Part shown: positions 35,765 through 47,644 of the stretch, one piece after another
How the letters are laid out: every line of letters starts with the position of its first letter
How positions within the stretch are numbered: position 1 is the first letter of the stretch
DNA from: Carya illinoinensis
Taxonomy: Eukaryota > Streptophyta > Magnoliopsida > Fagales > Juglandaceae
DNA length: 64,000 nucleotides
Assembly: GCF_018687715.1 (NCBI RefSeq)
Contig: NC_056758.1
Location: 29,018,967-29,082,966, forward strand
Direction of reading: 5' to 3'
Position numbers and translations under genes: made by a program
Notes under the pieces: generated by a model
What the model was told of the DNA's origin: nothing
Database searches by the model: none
What the model saw: the letters and a program-made list of their open reading frames with translations, nothing else

Positions 35765-37000
35765 GCGGGTACCTCCTTGCCCGGCCATAAATGTTTCTTG
35801 GTGGCCAATGGCGAGCATCTCCCTCCATGGCCAAGCCTTGCCTTGCTAGAAGTTCTCCAACCTCATGTTTCCTAGTGACAACTCTTTACACAGTCATGAT
35901 GAACAACTCAGTCACCCTCCACTACTAGCTATTCGCCAACTCCACCAAGCCCATCTCCCTTAGAAATCGAGCTCTACACTTACAATTGACACGTTCGAGT
36001 ACATCTCCTGTGAAAAGCCAAACTCCATGCTCTCACCTTATTGCCGAACAATGTAAATCTGTGTGTCTCAATTTTTATTTTTATTTTTCATGCATTTACT
36101 TTTTATTCACTACCATGAATGTATGTATAGATGCCGCACAACCACACTGGATCACTGTCGAGGGCTCCAAAACACACCAATCAAGGCCTGAATTGTCATA
36201 GCGAATCAAGAATAGCTATTTCTCCCATTCTAGTCTGTTATGCAATTTTTCAGCATTAGCATACCTTTTGTAAGAAATTCCATAAATGTTGCAATTATCT
36301 TTATTGAAATCTCGTTCCACATATGCTTTTATGGCAAAAGTCTCATTTCTATCCTTCTTTTTCCACAAAATATGGAGGATCTCATAGGTCATAATTTAGT
36401 TTGTTTTTTATAAAAATTATATTCTTAAGTCGGCATATAGAACAAACCTAATAAAATATTTACATGATATAATTTGATTTAAAAGATAAATATTAAAATT
36501 AGAATCTTACAAATCAAATTTTACTATTTAAGTGATGTTGATGGTTTTTTTTAGGCACGATTGGATTGAAAATAAAATAACTTTTTTTAAATGGTTCTTC
36601 CTAAAACAAAACACTGATTGGAGTGTAGAATTAATTTTGCTCAAAACATGACTCCTTTTAACCTATCAGCCATGGTTTTCTACGTAAGTAGTGTTGAGAA
36701 TTATACAGTTTTTCTATCTTTGAGATCATTGTGATATCTATATTACATCGAAAATAACAAGTTAAACAGTAACACTGCTCTCAATGAAATCAGTCGATGA
36801 CACTTGACAATTGCAAAAATAGAGGCTCAGCCCACAGTTTGCTCGACGGGCCCATGATCCCTCATTGATCAGGTTGGGCCCATTCTTCTGACTCAGGATA
36901 GGGAATGGCTTGTTACCAACTTCTTATTTAAATGTGTCCCTTAACCAGCCTCATCTAATTCGTTCCTTCGTCGATCAGTAGAATATCGGTTGGTAGTTCT
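35765..37000. other. Spacer and upstream region of GST gene 2
   Basis: No gene recognised. The part 36840-37000 is less AT-rich and is probably the GST gene 2 promoter and leader. A TATTTAAAT at about 36926 is a possible TATA box, roughly 95 bp before the ATG. Confidence 0.45.
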
Positions 37001-37023
37001 GGAAGGTGAGTCAACATTTAAAA

Positions 37024-37951
37024 ATGACAGACCGGAAAGTGTACGGCAGCCTCAACTCACCGAACACATTGAAGGTTATGGCATGCCTCTTTGAGCACCA
37101 TCTTGATTTTGAGTTTGTTCCTGTTGATCTTGATGCTGGAGAGCATGAGAATAAACCTTTTCTTTCTGTGAATTATTGCCACCTTCTCCATAGGTTTTTC
37201 CTTTTTTCAATTTTCTGTCCCCATTAATTGATTAACAGTTAACTGGAATCTGCAAAGAGTAGAAGAATCTGTCATGGCATAATTTACATTCTTGTTTTGT
37301 TTGTATGTGCAGCCATTTGGTCAAGTTCCAGTATATGAGGACGATGGCATCAAACAATTCGGTAAGCAAGAAATATATGCTATCCTGATGAAATCTGAGC
37401 ACTTTTACTATACATCTCTATCTGATTAATTACCGAAACGAAACCGAATATTGAGTGCAGAATCAAGAGCAATAATAAGAGGCATGGGACATGAATACGC
37501 CATGAAAGGAGAAGAGCTAATTTTCTGGGATCCCAAGAAGCAGGCCGTAATAGCTAATTGGATTGACGTCGAGGATCACTGGTTTGAGCCTCCGGCATCG
37601 GAACTGATCTTTGAGATGGTGATCAAGCCAAAGAAAGGCTTGGCTCCGGACCAAGAAACATTAGCGGAGGCTGAGGCCAAACTGAGCAATGTTCTTGATG
37701 TCTATGAGGCCCGGCTAGCAAAATTCAAGTACTTGGCAGCTGACAAGTACACCATTGCAGATGTACTTCATCTCCCAAATCTGCAGAGCCTTGTGGGAAC
37801 GCCGGCGAAGAAGCTTATAGAATCGAGACCTCGGGTGAAAGCATGGTGCTCTGAGATTCTTGCTCGACCTGCGTGGGCAAAGGTGCTTGAGATGAAGCAT
37901 AAAACTCAAGCCCAGGCTAGCTCGATTAGTACTAATCTTGAGTGTACGTGA
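37024..37951 (+). CDS. Phi-class glutathione S-transferase (gene 2), first intron donor doubtful
   Basis: Exons 37024-37167 (or to 37173), 37313-37361 and 37461-37951 give 227 or 229 residues. Function is as in gene 1: glutathione transfer or binding. Visible: catalytic serine in SLNSPNT (Ser12), PFGQVPVYED at exon 2, ESRAI at exon 3, and a C-domain with KYLAADKYTIADVLHLPN; the C-terminal tail is longer than in gene 1. Start is ATG 37024; the frame opens earlier only through a GTG. Odd point: exon 1 should end FLSVN before the intron as in relatives, but the bases after AAT are TATTGCC, not GT. The only GT nearby (37168) removes Val-Asn ahead of the PFGQVP loop. Introns 2 (GTAAGC...CAG) and both acceptors are normal. 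It is probably expressed, but exon 1 splicing needs transcript evidence. Confidence 0.88.
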
Positions 37952-37959
37952 CTCTGAAA

Positions 37960-40020
37960 TAATCCCGTAGAAGTGCTTTCAATTTTCTCTGTGGAACGAG
38001 AGATTTCTTCTCTGGACTTTAACGTATTTAACTAGGGTATTTATCTCATAATTTGGATATTTAATCTTATCTCATATCATTTTATTATTATAACTTTTTT
38101 AAATTTTATATAGAATATAATAAATAATTTAATATTTTTAAATCTTAAAATAATAATAATATTAAAAATAATATTTTAATAATATTTTATTCAATTTTTA
38201 TATAAAACTATCTCATCTCATCTTATCTCATAATTCAAATTAAATCTTGCAAATGAATGATGGGCACTTGCAGTTACATCTAGGCGAAAATGGAACCCGT
38301 CGGTTTGGAAAGCCCGGAGCGATTTCAGTCGGTTTGGCAGTTTTTGATCAGTTGGTTTGGACTTTTTGAACTTTTTAAAAAATTATGTCTATATTATTTT
38401 AGGACCCAATTAAAGTCTTAATTTGATCTAATGATATTTTAAAGGTCACTTTAAATATGTAAGTTATATTTTAGTTTTTTTTTAACTGTATTTGTACTGT
38501 TAGGTTAAAAAACAAATTCAAAATAGTAAAATAGGACGTACATACTAGATAACTATAAAAAAGTAAAAACAACTCTAGATGTTTAATACACGTTTTAAAG
38601 GTCACTTGATTCTTTCTGCTTCAATATTCTTAAATAGCTCTGACATTTGATTGTACATCCAATTCTATATAGAAACATATATAAGAATAAAATATTAAAT
38701 ATTAATAAATTTAGATGATATAAAATATTAAAATTAAATTATAAAAGAATATGAATATTGAATGAATTTAAATGATATTATACATTATTTTACATTAGTA
38801 TTACAAGTTATTATACTAGTGACTAACTTATTTATATACTTAATTATGTAAGATAGTAATATTAAGATGTTTACATATACTAAAATATCATTACTCTATT
38901 TATATTATAGTATAAGTATATTATTTTATAATAATTAGCTCATGCTAATATATTATTAAATACGAAAACTTTTTCTCTAAAAGCAAAATGAAACTTTTCT
39001 CCACGAGACACGCTTTACCAAAGAAAAAGAAAACGAAACTTAAATTTTCAAGTATAAGTATGTATCGACTTTCCTTGACAACCCCTTTTCACGTGCTCAA
39101 ATTATGTACGTATATGCATGTGAATGGATACTATAAGTACTATGTATTGTATGTATATTCACAAAAAGAAACGAAAAGAAGTTTTAAAAGACACGTAAGG
39201 ATTGTAAGGACTGAAATTGTAACGGACTATTTCTAAAACAACTTTTAAGAAAATAAAGAAAACTAATTTTTTTTTTAATAACTTTCTCTTGTAAAAATGA
39301 CTCTTTCTAAAATAACTTTTTAAAATAAAAGAAAGAAAACCAATTTCTTTAAAATGATGCAAAGAAAGTGTTAGAATTATATTTTTTAACAGTATTTCCC
39401 TTCTTGAAATATTGGCTTTTAGATTTTTTTTTAAATTATACTTTTCAACATTACCCTTAGTTAATAACATATATATACGCTTTTTGCTTTTTAAAAAAAA
39501 GGGTAGACCTGGAATCCAAATTCATCTGGGTTTTGCCCCAGCTCATAACCTGGGTATATCTGGATCGAAACTTAGTCCAAATTTAAAACCCAAATTCCGA
39601 ACTAGGTACATTTGAATATCCGGTTGAACACCCCTAGTGAAAATATGGAAGAGATACATACAAGATTCAAAAGAAAATTACGGTTTATCATTATTTTAAT
39701 AATTATCATTTCAAAACAATTTTGATATAGCAACAAATAACTGATAGACAGGTAAATTTTAAATTTGCACAACTATCATTTATTTATTTTTTATAGAATT
39801 ATAAAAAGGTTTAAAATCAATTATTTTTCAAATAATTTATTTTTTTACGATTAAAATAGTCATAAAAGAGATATAACTTTATCATGTTTACCACTTCTTC
39901 AAAAAAGAAATTGGATTGTTTATATTTCCATGTTTTCGCACCTTTTCAAATTCTATGCCTTTTGCTTCTCCTCGCCCACACTTCCGGTAAATTGGTACTA
40001 AGTTCAAAAATCAAAATAAC
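37960..40020. other. AT-rich spacer with MITE-like and hAT-like remnants
   Basis: 38040-38240 contains TATCTCAT words at one end and TCTCATCTCATCTTATCTCAT at the other around an AT-rich centre, like a degraded MITE. 39490-39636 ends in GAACACCCCTAG, which reads CTAGGGGTGTTC on the other strand, a hAT-type end. No gene is seen. Confidence 0.45.
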
Positions 40021-40027
40021 CAACATG

Positions 40028-41830
40028 TTAAGCATATAATGTAAAATAATATGTAACACTAATACCAATAAAAATTAGATTAATACCATACGGGTTTGTG
40101 CTTAGTGGCACATTGACTGCTGGTATATCATTTGGTATGACATTGGGTTGTCCAGCTGAGTCATTTGAGCTTGGAAATGCATCATCTCTAAGCACAACAG
40201 TAGGTACTCTATTTTGAACTTCATTTCTTTGAGATCTACCTCTATTATAGCTCACATTGCATGCTCAGCCTCTACCTCTACCTTTGTCTCTTTCAATTGT
40301 CGACATATTCCTCCAGTCACACAGTTAATATACCAATAAACTTTGTTAAATTTTTTAAAAAAATAACAAACTTAATAATTTCAAGCAACTTACACAAAAT
40401 GATACTAAATTGAAAATAATACTTATATTCAAGAGAAATAAGTCGCTTGTTCATCTCATCCTCCGTCGAGAGACTATCTTCTTCGATGCTACCCTCCAAT
40501 TCAACACTGTCATTAGAACTGTCTTCACAAGTATCGTTCTTGATAAAACCTTGCTCAAAGTGATCCCAATTTGACCTTTGCATTATTGACGTGTCAACAT
40601 CAATCTGCTCTGGCTCCATATTAGGCTTGTGCATGTCTGTTTGCAGTGGAATGTCATCAGCATGGACACTCATGTAAGCATCGCTATAATTATCCTCATG
40701 GTATGCATTATCGCTAGAATCAAATGCGTCATCTTCAATAAGGGATTCTTGTGGAAGGTCATAAACATTTCTATATATGACCTTTTGCACTACATACCAA
40801 TCACCACGGCTGCTGCAATTTTTTAGGTAAAACACTTGTGAAGCTTGGCACGCCAAAACAAAAGGGTCGTCCTTATAAGCTGTACGAGACATATTCACAC
40901 TAGTAAGATATTATTGCACACGTATCCCTCGTTTGGAATCAGAGATGTCAAACCATTCACATTTGAATAAGTAAACACAATGCCAACCCATGTAACGGAC
41001 TTCCAAAATGTCTATTCGTCTACCAAAGAACTCAAGCTTCTTGGATCCTAGTTGTTCACTAATGAGCATGACACCTAAGTTTTGGATGCGAAGATGTTCT
41101 TCATGATTTGTGGTATGAAATCTTATACCATTTCTTATGCAACCAGAATAGAATGCACCCTAAGGGTCAGGACCACATGCTAGTGCATATAAATCCTCCG
41201 AAACTTCTCCAGGATTATCAGCATGCAGACTTTGAATATATCACAAGTTCAAAGAAGGAACCGCATAAACTAAACACAATACAAGTTTTGGCATAAAACA
41301 AACATACTAAGAGTGAGTTTGCATACATGTGACTTGAACCAATTTGGGAATTTTGCAGCATGCATATTATCGGCATTATTGGGATACTCTTCACTCACCT
41401 GCATGTAATGCTCACTAGACAAAAGGACAACACCAGTAAATCAGTATCTTTAGAAACTAAATTGGTAAGTAGTTTGGTTACTTACTTAAAGTATTTTTCA
41501 ATCTCTATGCAATTATTACAAACCATCTGGCTTTTATAAAATGACATCATCTAATCGGTGACGTGATGCAAAACCCATAGGGTGCACATTTTGTGAAAAA
41601 CAGATAGTCCATCTCGTACACCCATCTTCTCATTAATCAACGTTAAGTTCAAGAGAATTGAATCTGGTCTCAACATTATTGAGGTACATAGAACAAAAAT
41701 TCAAGCATTCTACATGGATATAGGCCTCAACTATTGAACCTTCTGAGTATGCCTTATTCTTAACAATATCTCTTGAATTTTCTAAAATACCTCTCGAAAG
41801 GATGTTCATCGGGTTCAACCCTTTGAATTA
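40028..41830 (-). pseudogene. CACTA (En/Spm) transposase C-terminal remnant
   Basis: Minus strand. A DUF4218-like piece lies at 41818-41633 (GSIVEAYIHVECLNFCSMYL, NNVETRFN). A DUF4216-like region then spans about 41300-40860 (DNPGEVSEDLYALACGPDP, SGCIRNGIRFHT, RRIDILEVRYMGWHCVYLF, YKDDPFVLACQASQVFYLKN, GDWYVVQKV). An acidic tail follows to 40317 and a short piece at 40255-40028. This domain order is the end of a TNP2-type CACTA transposase. The catalytic N-terminal domain is missing and several stops are present. Both ends are undefined. Confidence 0.85.
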
Positions 41831-41834
41831 ATCA

Positions 41835-43385
41835 ATCTCTTTAAGAAATAGAAAGAAGAATTCTAATTAATAGCTAAAGCTAGAGGTAGCAAGATAATTC
41901 TAATATCTTTTAAAACATGGATGTATATATAAACATGGTTGTATGTATAAATAATTGTAATAAAGGTTATACATGTATCGTTACTCCTTTAGCATGTATG
42001 TTTTTCTCTATGATACCATGCCTGCCTGCATTCTAATGCTGTAAAATCAAATACAGAAAATAGGAGACGCAGAGTTTGAACAAAGCTCCATTACAACAAT
42101 GACAATGATCTCATGTACGTGCGTAGAAAGATAGAGAAGAAGAAATTAAGTTTTGTTGAGCTAGGAATAATGGTGATGATCAACTCAATAAATTTGTACA
42201 GTACTTAAGGACAGAATCATGAAAAGAGACGGACAAGATTTTTGTACAGTAATTCCACTAATTTTAGGCCAAGCATGCATATAGGGTAAGGAAATAAGGA
42301 TTCATGATTGAAAACTACTGTTTGAGTAGTTGGAAATGTGGTCAAAGGTTTACTTTAAGATATAAAATAAAAAAATCACTGAAATATCTTATAATTTAGG
42401 TAAGGGGCAGGGTGCATGGATCACATGCATCATCAATCATCAATTAACTACAAATATTGTGAGACAATATATATATATACTAGTAAAGTAGCACGTGTGA
42501 TGTATGTGTGCCGAGTCGATATTTTTCTTAAGTGTAACAATTTAAAAATTTTTCAATTTAGCTATAAATAGATAGAATTTCATCTATATTTTAACAATTT
42601 TCTTCCTCTTCATAATAAACATATAAACAACAAAATATTACACTACACAGATATAAACAACAAAATGAGTTATGGATTTGTTTTTCTGTCTAGGTGTCAT
42701 TTGATAAGTAAGTGTTGGTTAGAAGTTAATGGGAAATGAGGGATTCTCCATCACTGACGTGAAATTCAGAAGCTGTTTCACTATATGCTTTTGCTCTTCT
42801 GGGAACACTAAAGCATATCAATAATTTGTAGAATCAGATAATAGCACAAATTGATTAGGAAATGTGTTGATTACATATAACATAGCAAATTACTTCATTT
42901 TAGTACACTGCAGGTAGAATTCCATGCATATTATGCAGTAGTCATCAGTTCATCTTCAATTATGTTATTACTACAATAAATGGCAAAAGTTCAAAATGTC
43001 ATAAAATAAAGAACAAAAGAAATAAGTACATCTCATTCAGTATACTGAAGCAACTGAGGTTATTCATGTGAATCAACATGTTTAAAGGAGAGCAGCAACA
43101 CTGTCATGATTGTTGATATCTTGATCCACTGTAATTTTTCCAAATAACAAGCAAAGATTTTACAAGTGAATTGTAACTAAAAAATTTGTAAAATGACAAG
43201 CTTCAATTGGGATTTAGAGAACATTCATGGAGGAGATGAATGAAATTATTAGATCTAAAATATTATCTTTTAAATACAATTAGTATTTCAGATTCATATT
43301 ACGGTTTTGTAAGAAATTGTGTATTATTAAAGGAGAAATAAAATGGAACACATAGAAGATCTAACAAAAGATAGAAACACAAATA
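41835..43385. other. Intergenic spacer
   Basis: AT-rich; no gene recognised. At 42470-42540 the string TATATACTAGTAAAGTAGCA followed by CGTGTGATG resembles a dispersed plant repeat end, but its other end was not found. Confidence 0.4.
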
Positions 43386-43402
43386 TGAATATTTGTGAAG
43401 CA

Positions 43403-43415
43403 TTATTTTATTATT
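43403..43415 (-). terminator. Polyadenylation signal of the 128-residue gene
   Basis: On the minus strand AATAATAAAATAATG lies about 55 bases after the stop codon at 43469, containing the AATAAA signal. Confidence 0.5.
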
Positions 43416-43468
43416 ACAAAGCAAAATTACAGAAATTTGAGGCTCTTTGTCTCAATCTTTAAACGCTC

Positions 43469-43855
43469 TTACTCTTCAAAAATCTGCATGCCTTTCCTAT
43501 CTAAAGGAGTAGCCACTCGAAAAGAAGAGTTAAGCAAAGATTTTAAATCTCTATTCTCTCGCTTTAGTGCTTCCATCTTCATATTGGACTCCATAAGAAG
43601 CCGTTGAAGGATAAAAATATTCTCATGGAGTTTGTCAACCCCACCAGTCCTAAATTGTAGTCGCTGAGAATATGCGACAAGGGTTGATGAGTATCGGGTA
43701 CCGAGACTCACAAGCTCGTAGATAATTTCATTATCTGACTTATTAGTCAGATCATTATTAGATTGCATTATAGCACCTACAGAAGAAGTAGAAACAACGA
43801 GTGAACGGGGTGCAGAATATCTCATATATTGGTAATGAGAAGATTGCTGAGCCAT
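43469..43855 (-). CDS. Unrecognised 128-residue coiled-coil protein in a compact transcription unit
   Basis: An intact frame of 128 residues runs from ATG 43855. I do not recognise the family. The N-terminus is rich in Ser, Tyr and Gln (MAQQSSHYQYMRYSAPRS), then polar (NDLTNKSDNEIIYELVSLGT). The last ~55 residues form a probable coiled coil (DKLHENIFILQRLLMESN, MEALKRENRDLKSLLN). There is no signal peptide or membrane segment. The unit is unusually compact: TATAAAAG about 100 bases before the ATG (43956-43963), a 43-bp tandem duplication further upstream (44039-44122), and a poly(A) signal just after the stop. Such compactness is seen in retroelement or pararetrovirus-derived units as well as in short host genes. 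No neighbour helps to decide. The absence of any stop in a region full of decayed elements suggests recent origin or constraint. Confidence 0.6.
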   Translation of the reverse strand: MAQQSSHYQYMRYSAPRSLVVSTSSVGAIMQSNNDLTNKSDNEIIYELVSLGTRYSSTLVAYSQRLQFRTGGVDKLHENIFILQRLLMESNMKMEALKRENRDLKSLLNSSFRVATPLDRKGMQIFEE

Positions 43856-43955
43856 TGCAAAGTGAGAAAGCAGAAAGAGATTACAGAGTAAGAATGCAGA
43901 CTAAATTTAGAAAAGTGAAGAAGATGAGATGCGAAAAAAGATGAGCTGAATAATT

Positions 43956-43963
43956 CTTTTATA
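43956..43963 (-). promoter_or_regulatory. TATA box of the 128-residue gene
   Basis: Minus-strand TATAAAAG, 101-108 bases before the ATG at 43855, giving a leader of roughly 70 bases. Confidence 0.6.
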
Positions 43964-44038
43964 GAGAAAATTATGACAAAGTATCACTCTATTGCTTCAT
44001 AACATCTTTCGTGAAGTTTCTCTCTACAAGAGACAAGA

Positions 44039-44122
44039 GATGTAGCATCATAGCTGCGGCACCTGACAGATACAGAAGAGCGATGTAGTATCATAGCTGC
44101 GGCGCCTGACAGCTACAGAAGA
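44039..44122 (-). promoter_or_regulatory. Tandem 43-bp duplication, enhancer-like
   Basis: Two head-to-tail copies of GATGTAGYATCATAGCTGCG plus GCRCCTGACAGMTACAGAAGA, offset 43 bp, differing at about three positions. They lie 75-165 bp upstream of the TATA box, the position of duplicated enhancer modules. A function is inferred only from position. Confidence 0.55.
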
Positions 44123-44180
44123 CCTGTAAAAATCTTACGGATCAGAGTTGTCTGGTCTAAAACAGAGGACCACCGTTCTT

Positions 44181-44183
<3 letters not shown>

Positions 44184-44234
<51 letters not shown>
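44184..44234. repeat. (AG)n microsatellite
   Basis: About 25 AG dinucleotides. Confidence 0.98.
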
Positions 44235-44236
<2 letters not shown>

Positions 44237-44874
44237 AACTGCTTAGTTTTGATGAATTCTTTACTAAGTATGTTATTTAGAAGAACACTTAAAGTATATC
44301 ATTTATGTTTTTCTAAGGCAATCGAGAGTTTACCACTGAAACCGAAGATGTTAGACATGGGTACAGCTGAAAAAATCCCGGGAGGTCGAATCCGCACTGT
44401 TTTCCATTAGAAAACCCTCCAAACAGAGCAAAAAAGAAAAAACCAAAGAAGACAATGGCCAAAATCTCTTCGTACAGAGCTTTATCAACAAAAACTGAAA
44501 CCCACATGCAAATTCTATGAGATAAGTAGAAAAAATAAGTGAGAGAAAAGAGAAGGTCAGGAGTGAAATGATAAGAGTCGGGGTGGGTCAATGGAAAACA
44601 GTTTTATTTCGTGAGAGGAATGTGGGAGGTTTGTGTACGTGATAATAAACACAAGGGAAACCCACATGCAATGTATTTGTGCTGAGAAGTGGATTTCCTC
44701 CCACCAAATGAAAACCAGGTGTTCTTAAAGCGGTTTTCGGTTTTGCTTTTTGGTGAATTACGACTTGTTTGGATGCTCGACTAAGTATGTCTTCAACCCG
44801 TTAGATCCCTAGATTAACTACTCTACTCGCAACACCATCAACATGATATAACATCATATTTAATACATTACACT

Positions 44875-45310
44875 ACCCATTCATTATTAATCAATCATTG
44901 AATTACAGTATTGGTATTTAGTCTTAACAAAAAAAATATAAAAACATTAATTATGATTGATTAAAGATTGCAAAAAATAAAAAATAAAAAATAAAAATTG
45001 TGCTTAAACTTCTAATTTAAAGAAAGAAAATGAGAGAGAAGTCGACAGAAAAATAACTAAACGGTTTCTATTAATTTTTTGCAATCTTCAATTCAACACG
45101 TTAATCAATTTTGGATTCTTTCCCGACACGTGAATAGTAACTAATACTTTTTATAAGATGGGTTCGAATAATTTAGTGGACCCCATTCAATTAGAAAACG
45201 TGCTGGTTAGAGGTTGAAATAAACTGATCATGATCAACTCAATTAATTATTAATTATTATTCATGTAATACTGTAATTGAATGATTGATTGATAATGATT
45301 TTGAGTGGGT
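44875..45310. repeat. Fold-back (MITE-like) inverted repeat
   Basis: ACCCATTCATTATTAATCAA followed by TCATTGAATTACAGTATT (44875-44912) is matched by its reverse complement with small gaps at 45267-45310. The loop is about 355 bp. Weaker complementarity continues outward (CTACTCTACTCGC against CGACTCTTACTCACTAACC). The element ends and duplication were not resolved. Confidence 0.65.
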
Positions 45311-45839
45311 TAGTGAGTAAGAGTCGTTAGAGTGGTGGATTCAATTATATGGGTGAATTGATTAATTGCATTCATAAATAAAATGAACCAACACCTTTTT
45401 GTGTGGCAACTTTGATGAAGCGCTAAAATTGCATGATTAAGTTACTTAAGTGAATAAATTGTTTAACCAAAAATGATTTAAGTACTTAATTATGTAGTAG
45501 ATTATGATACTTGAGTCAATTGATAAATTCTAATATTTTTTGTGCTTAAAAAGAGTTATAATTCAATTGTTTCATGTCAAAATAAATATTTCAATTTTAC
45601 TCTTTTCATATCATGTTTATACGCTGCAGGGCAATTATTTTTAGAAAAAAAACATATATGAGCTGCTGACACCCTGTTGAGTATAGAGAAATATTATCAT
45701 AAAAGGTGCATTCTTGACAAGTGACAAAGAAAGGCCGAAAGGAGCAGTCACGCATGGAAGAAAAGGGCAAATTCAGATTTTTGCTATGGAATGATGGGAT
45801 CTTCATGCAGCAAAGACACTCACACACGCTGGAAACTCA

Positions 45840-47640
45840 CACATCCTAAAAGCAGCAGAGCATCATTCGGACAGCACTAATACTCACACAGCACACATGC
45901 AGAAAATGCAAACATGCAACAAACCAGCACATGCAGACATGCAGCGGACAACACTCATACAAACACAGCACTTGCAGAAAAATCACATGTGCAGCAGCTA
46001 CCACAGCAAAAGAAAGAAGATCATTCAGACAGCACTCACACATGCATGCACACATGTACACATCAGTAAGCAAACATGAAACAAACCAGCACGTTACAGC
46101 TCCTCACAGCCAGCCACTCACACCATACAGCAGACCAGTTCACACATGCATGACAGCAAGGCTGTTCACTTCACTTTTCTTGTTTCTGCACATGGAAGTT
46201 GAACGTACAACAGCAGTTTTTTTTTTTATTTCTTTTTCATGTGGACAAGAAACAGCTTTTGGAAGCAGCAGCAGCACCGAGAGTAGGAGGAGATGAGTTA
46301 TTTATTTAGTGGCAGCAACAGAGAAAGGAAGAAGTTTTTTACTTATTTCTTTTCGTTTAGAAGCTAGAGGGAGTTATTGTTTTTTTTGGTTTTTCATTCG
46401 GCTACAGTTGAGCAACTGAGTTTTTGAAGTTTTTCTTGTTTTCCCGTTTGAGTTTTTCGTATATAGCAGTAAGCCAATCTTGAGTTTATTTTCTTTCTCA
46501 TCCGTTTAAGTAGCAGAGTTTTCATTTTATTTTCTTTGACTTTTCTTTCCTAATACAGATTGATCTTTCGGCAGTTTTTTTGTTTTATGCATTTATTACT
46601 TCTCGTTTAGGAGCTCGGCAGCAGAGTAGTCTTTGAGTTTTTATTCAGTCTTTCTTTTTCGTTTAGACACTAGGAAGTAGGAGAATTCTTAGCTTTTTTC
46701 TTTCCTTCTTTTCGTTTAGTAGCAGGCGGATTGATTTAGTTTTTATTCATTCCTTTTATTGTATTCTGTTTTTCTTTCTTTTTGTGCCAGACCTCGTTGA
46801 GGAATTCGGCAACATTTTATTTTTCTTTCTTTCCTGTTAGTTTAGACCTTGGCAGCTAGGAGAGGCGGCTAGTTTTCATTACTGGATTTATTTTCACGTT
46901 TCATGTTTTATTTTGGACATTGGCGTTGTGCTCTTTCTTGGTTATTTTTATATTTCTTCTCACAGATTTTTTTAGCTTTGTTAGATTAATTTTTGTTGCT
47001 AAAAATATCATGCGTAACTAATTTCTGAAGCTTGGGTTGTGGAATGAAGCTTGATTTGTTTTGGATTCTAGATCGATGCAATAATTTGTTGTTAATTGTT
47101 GATTTTACTATGTTACTAGTTGGATTTAAATTGAAAATAGATTGCGGCTCTTGCTCTTGTTTTGTTATTGACGTAAGGCACAACAAAAGCTTGAAAATTA
47201 TCAAGGCCTCTCTCAGTTGTTTGTTAATGTGTGTTTGACTAGTAAAGTAGAGAATCCCTTAGGAAAATATTGCAAAAACTTGAGTTTAAATTTGTATCTT
47301 CCGATTAGCAATGCCTTGATTGGATTGTTAATCGAGAAAATTATCTAGAATCCGAAATAAAGAAAGTCTCATACTCAACTCAAGTGTTCGTTAATTTGTT
47401 TGTTTTAAAAGCTCTAATTTCAACTTCGATTATCTTTTTGCATTGCATTTGAATTTTATTTTCATCTCTCATACTCGATTCATTTGTTACTCACAAATCT
47501 CTTATACGCTTTGATAACCCATTGTCCCTGTGGAATACGATTTTGGACTTATCCTTGATACAACTTGACACTTCTACACTTGGAAGCACATTCGACCACG
47601 AGTCAAACTTAAAAACTTTAAAGGCTCGTTCCAGTTAAAT
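45840..47640 (+). mobile_element. Non-coding element rich in ACATGCAG words, copy A (LARD-like)
   Basis: 45840-46300 is dense in ACATGCAG, CACACATGCA, TCACAGCC and CATTCGGACAGCAC words. A long T-rich part with TCGGCAGTTTTT follows, ending in a block with CCCTGTGGAATACGATTTTG and TACACTTGGAAGC near 47530-47590, typical of the region next to an LTR in plant Gypsy elements. No gag or pol is present. Copy B at 54570-56460 has the same order of parts. It is probably a large non-autonomous retroelement derivative. Boundaries are approximate. Confidence 0.55.
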
Positions 47641-47644
47641 AAGA

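Noticed and set aside
37006..37023. Upstream start for GST gene 2
   Set aside because: The codon is GTG. ATG 37024 starts at the position usual for phi GSTs.
38290..39636. A single non-autonomous hAT element between the CTAGGCG and CACCCCTAG strings
   Set aside because: The two ends carry different subterminal words and no matching 8-bp duplication, so they are probably unrelated remnants.
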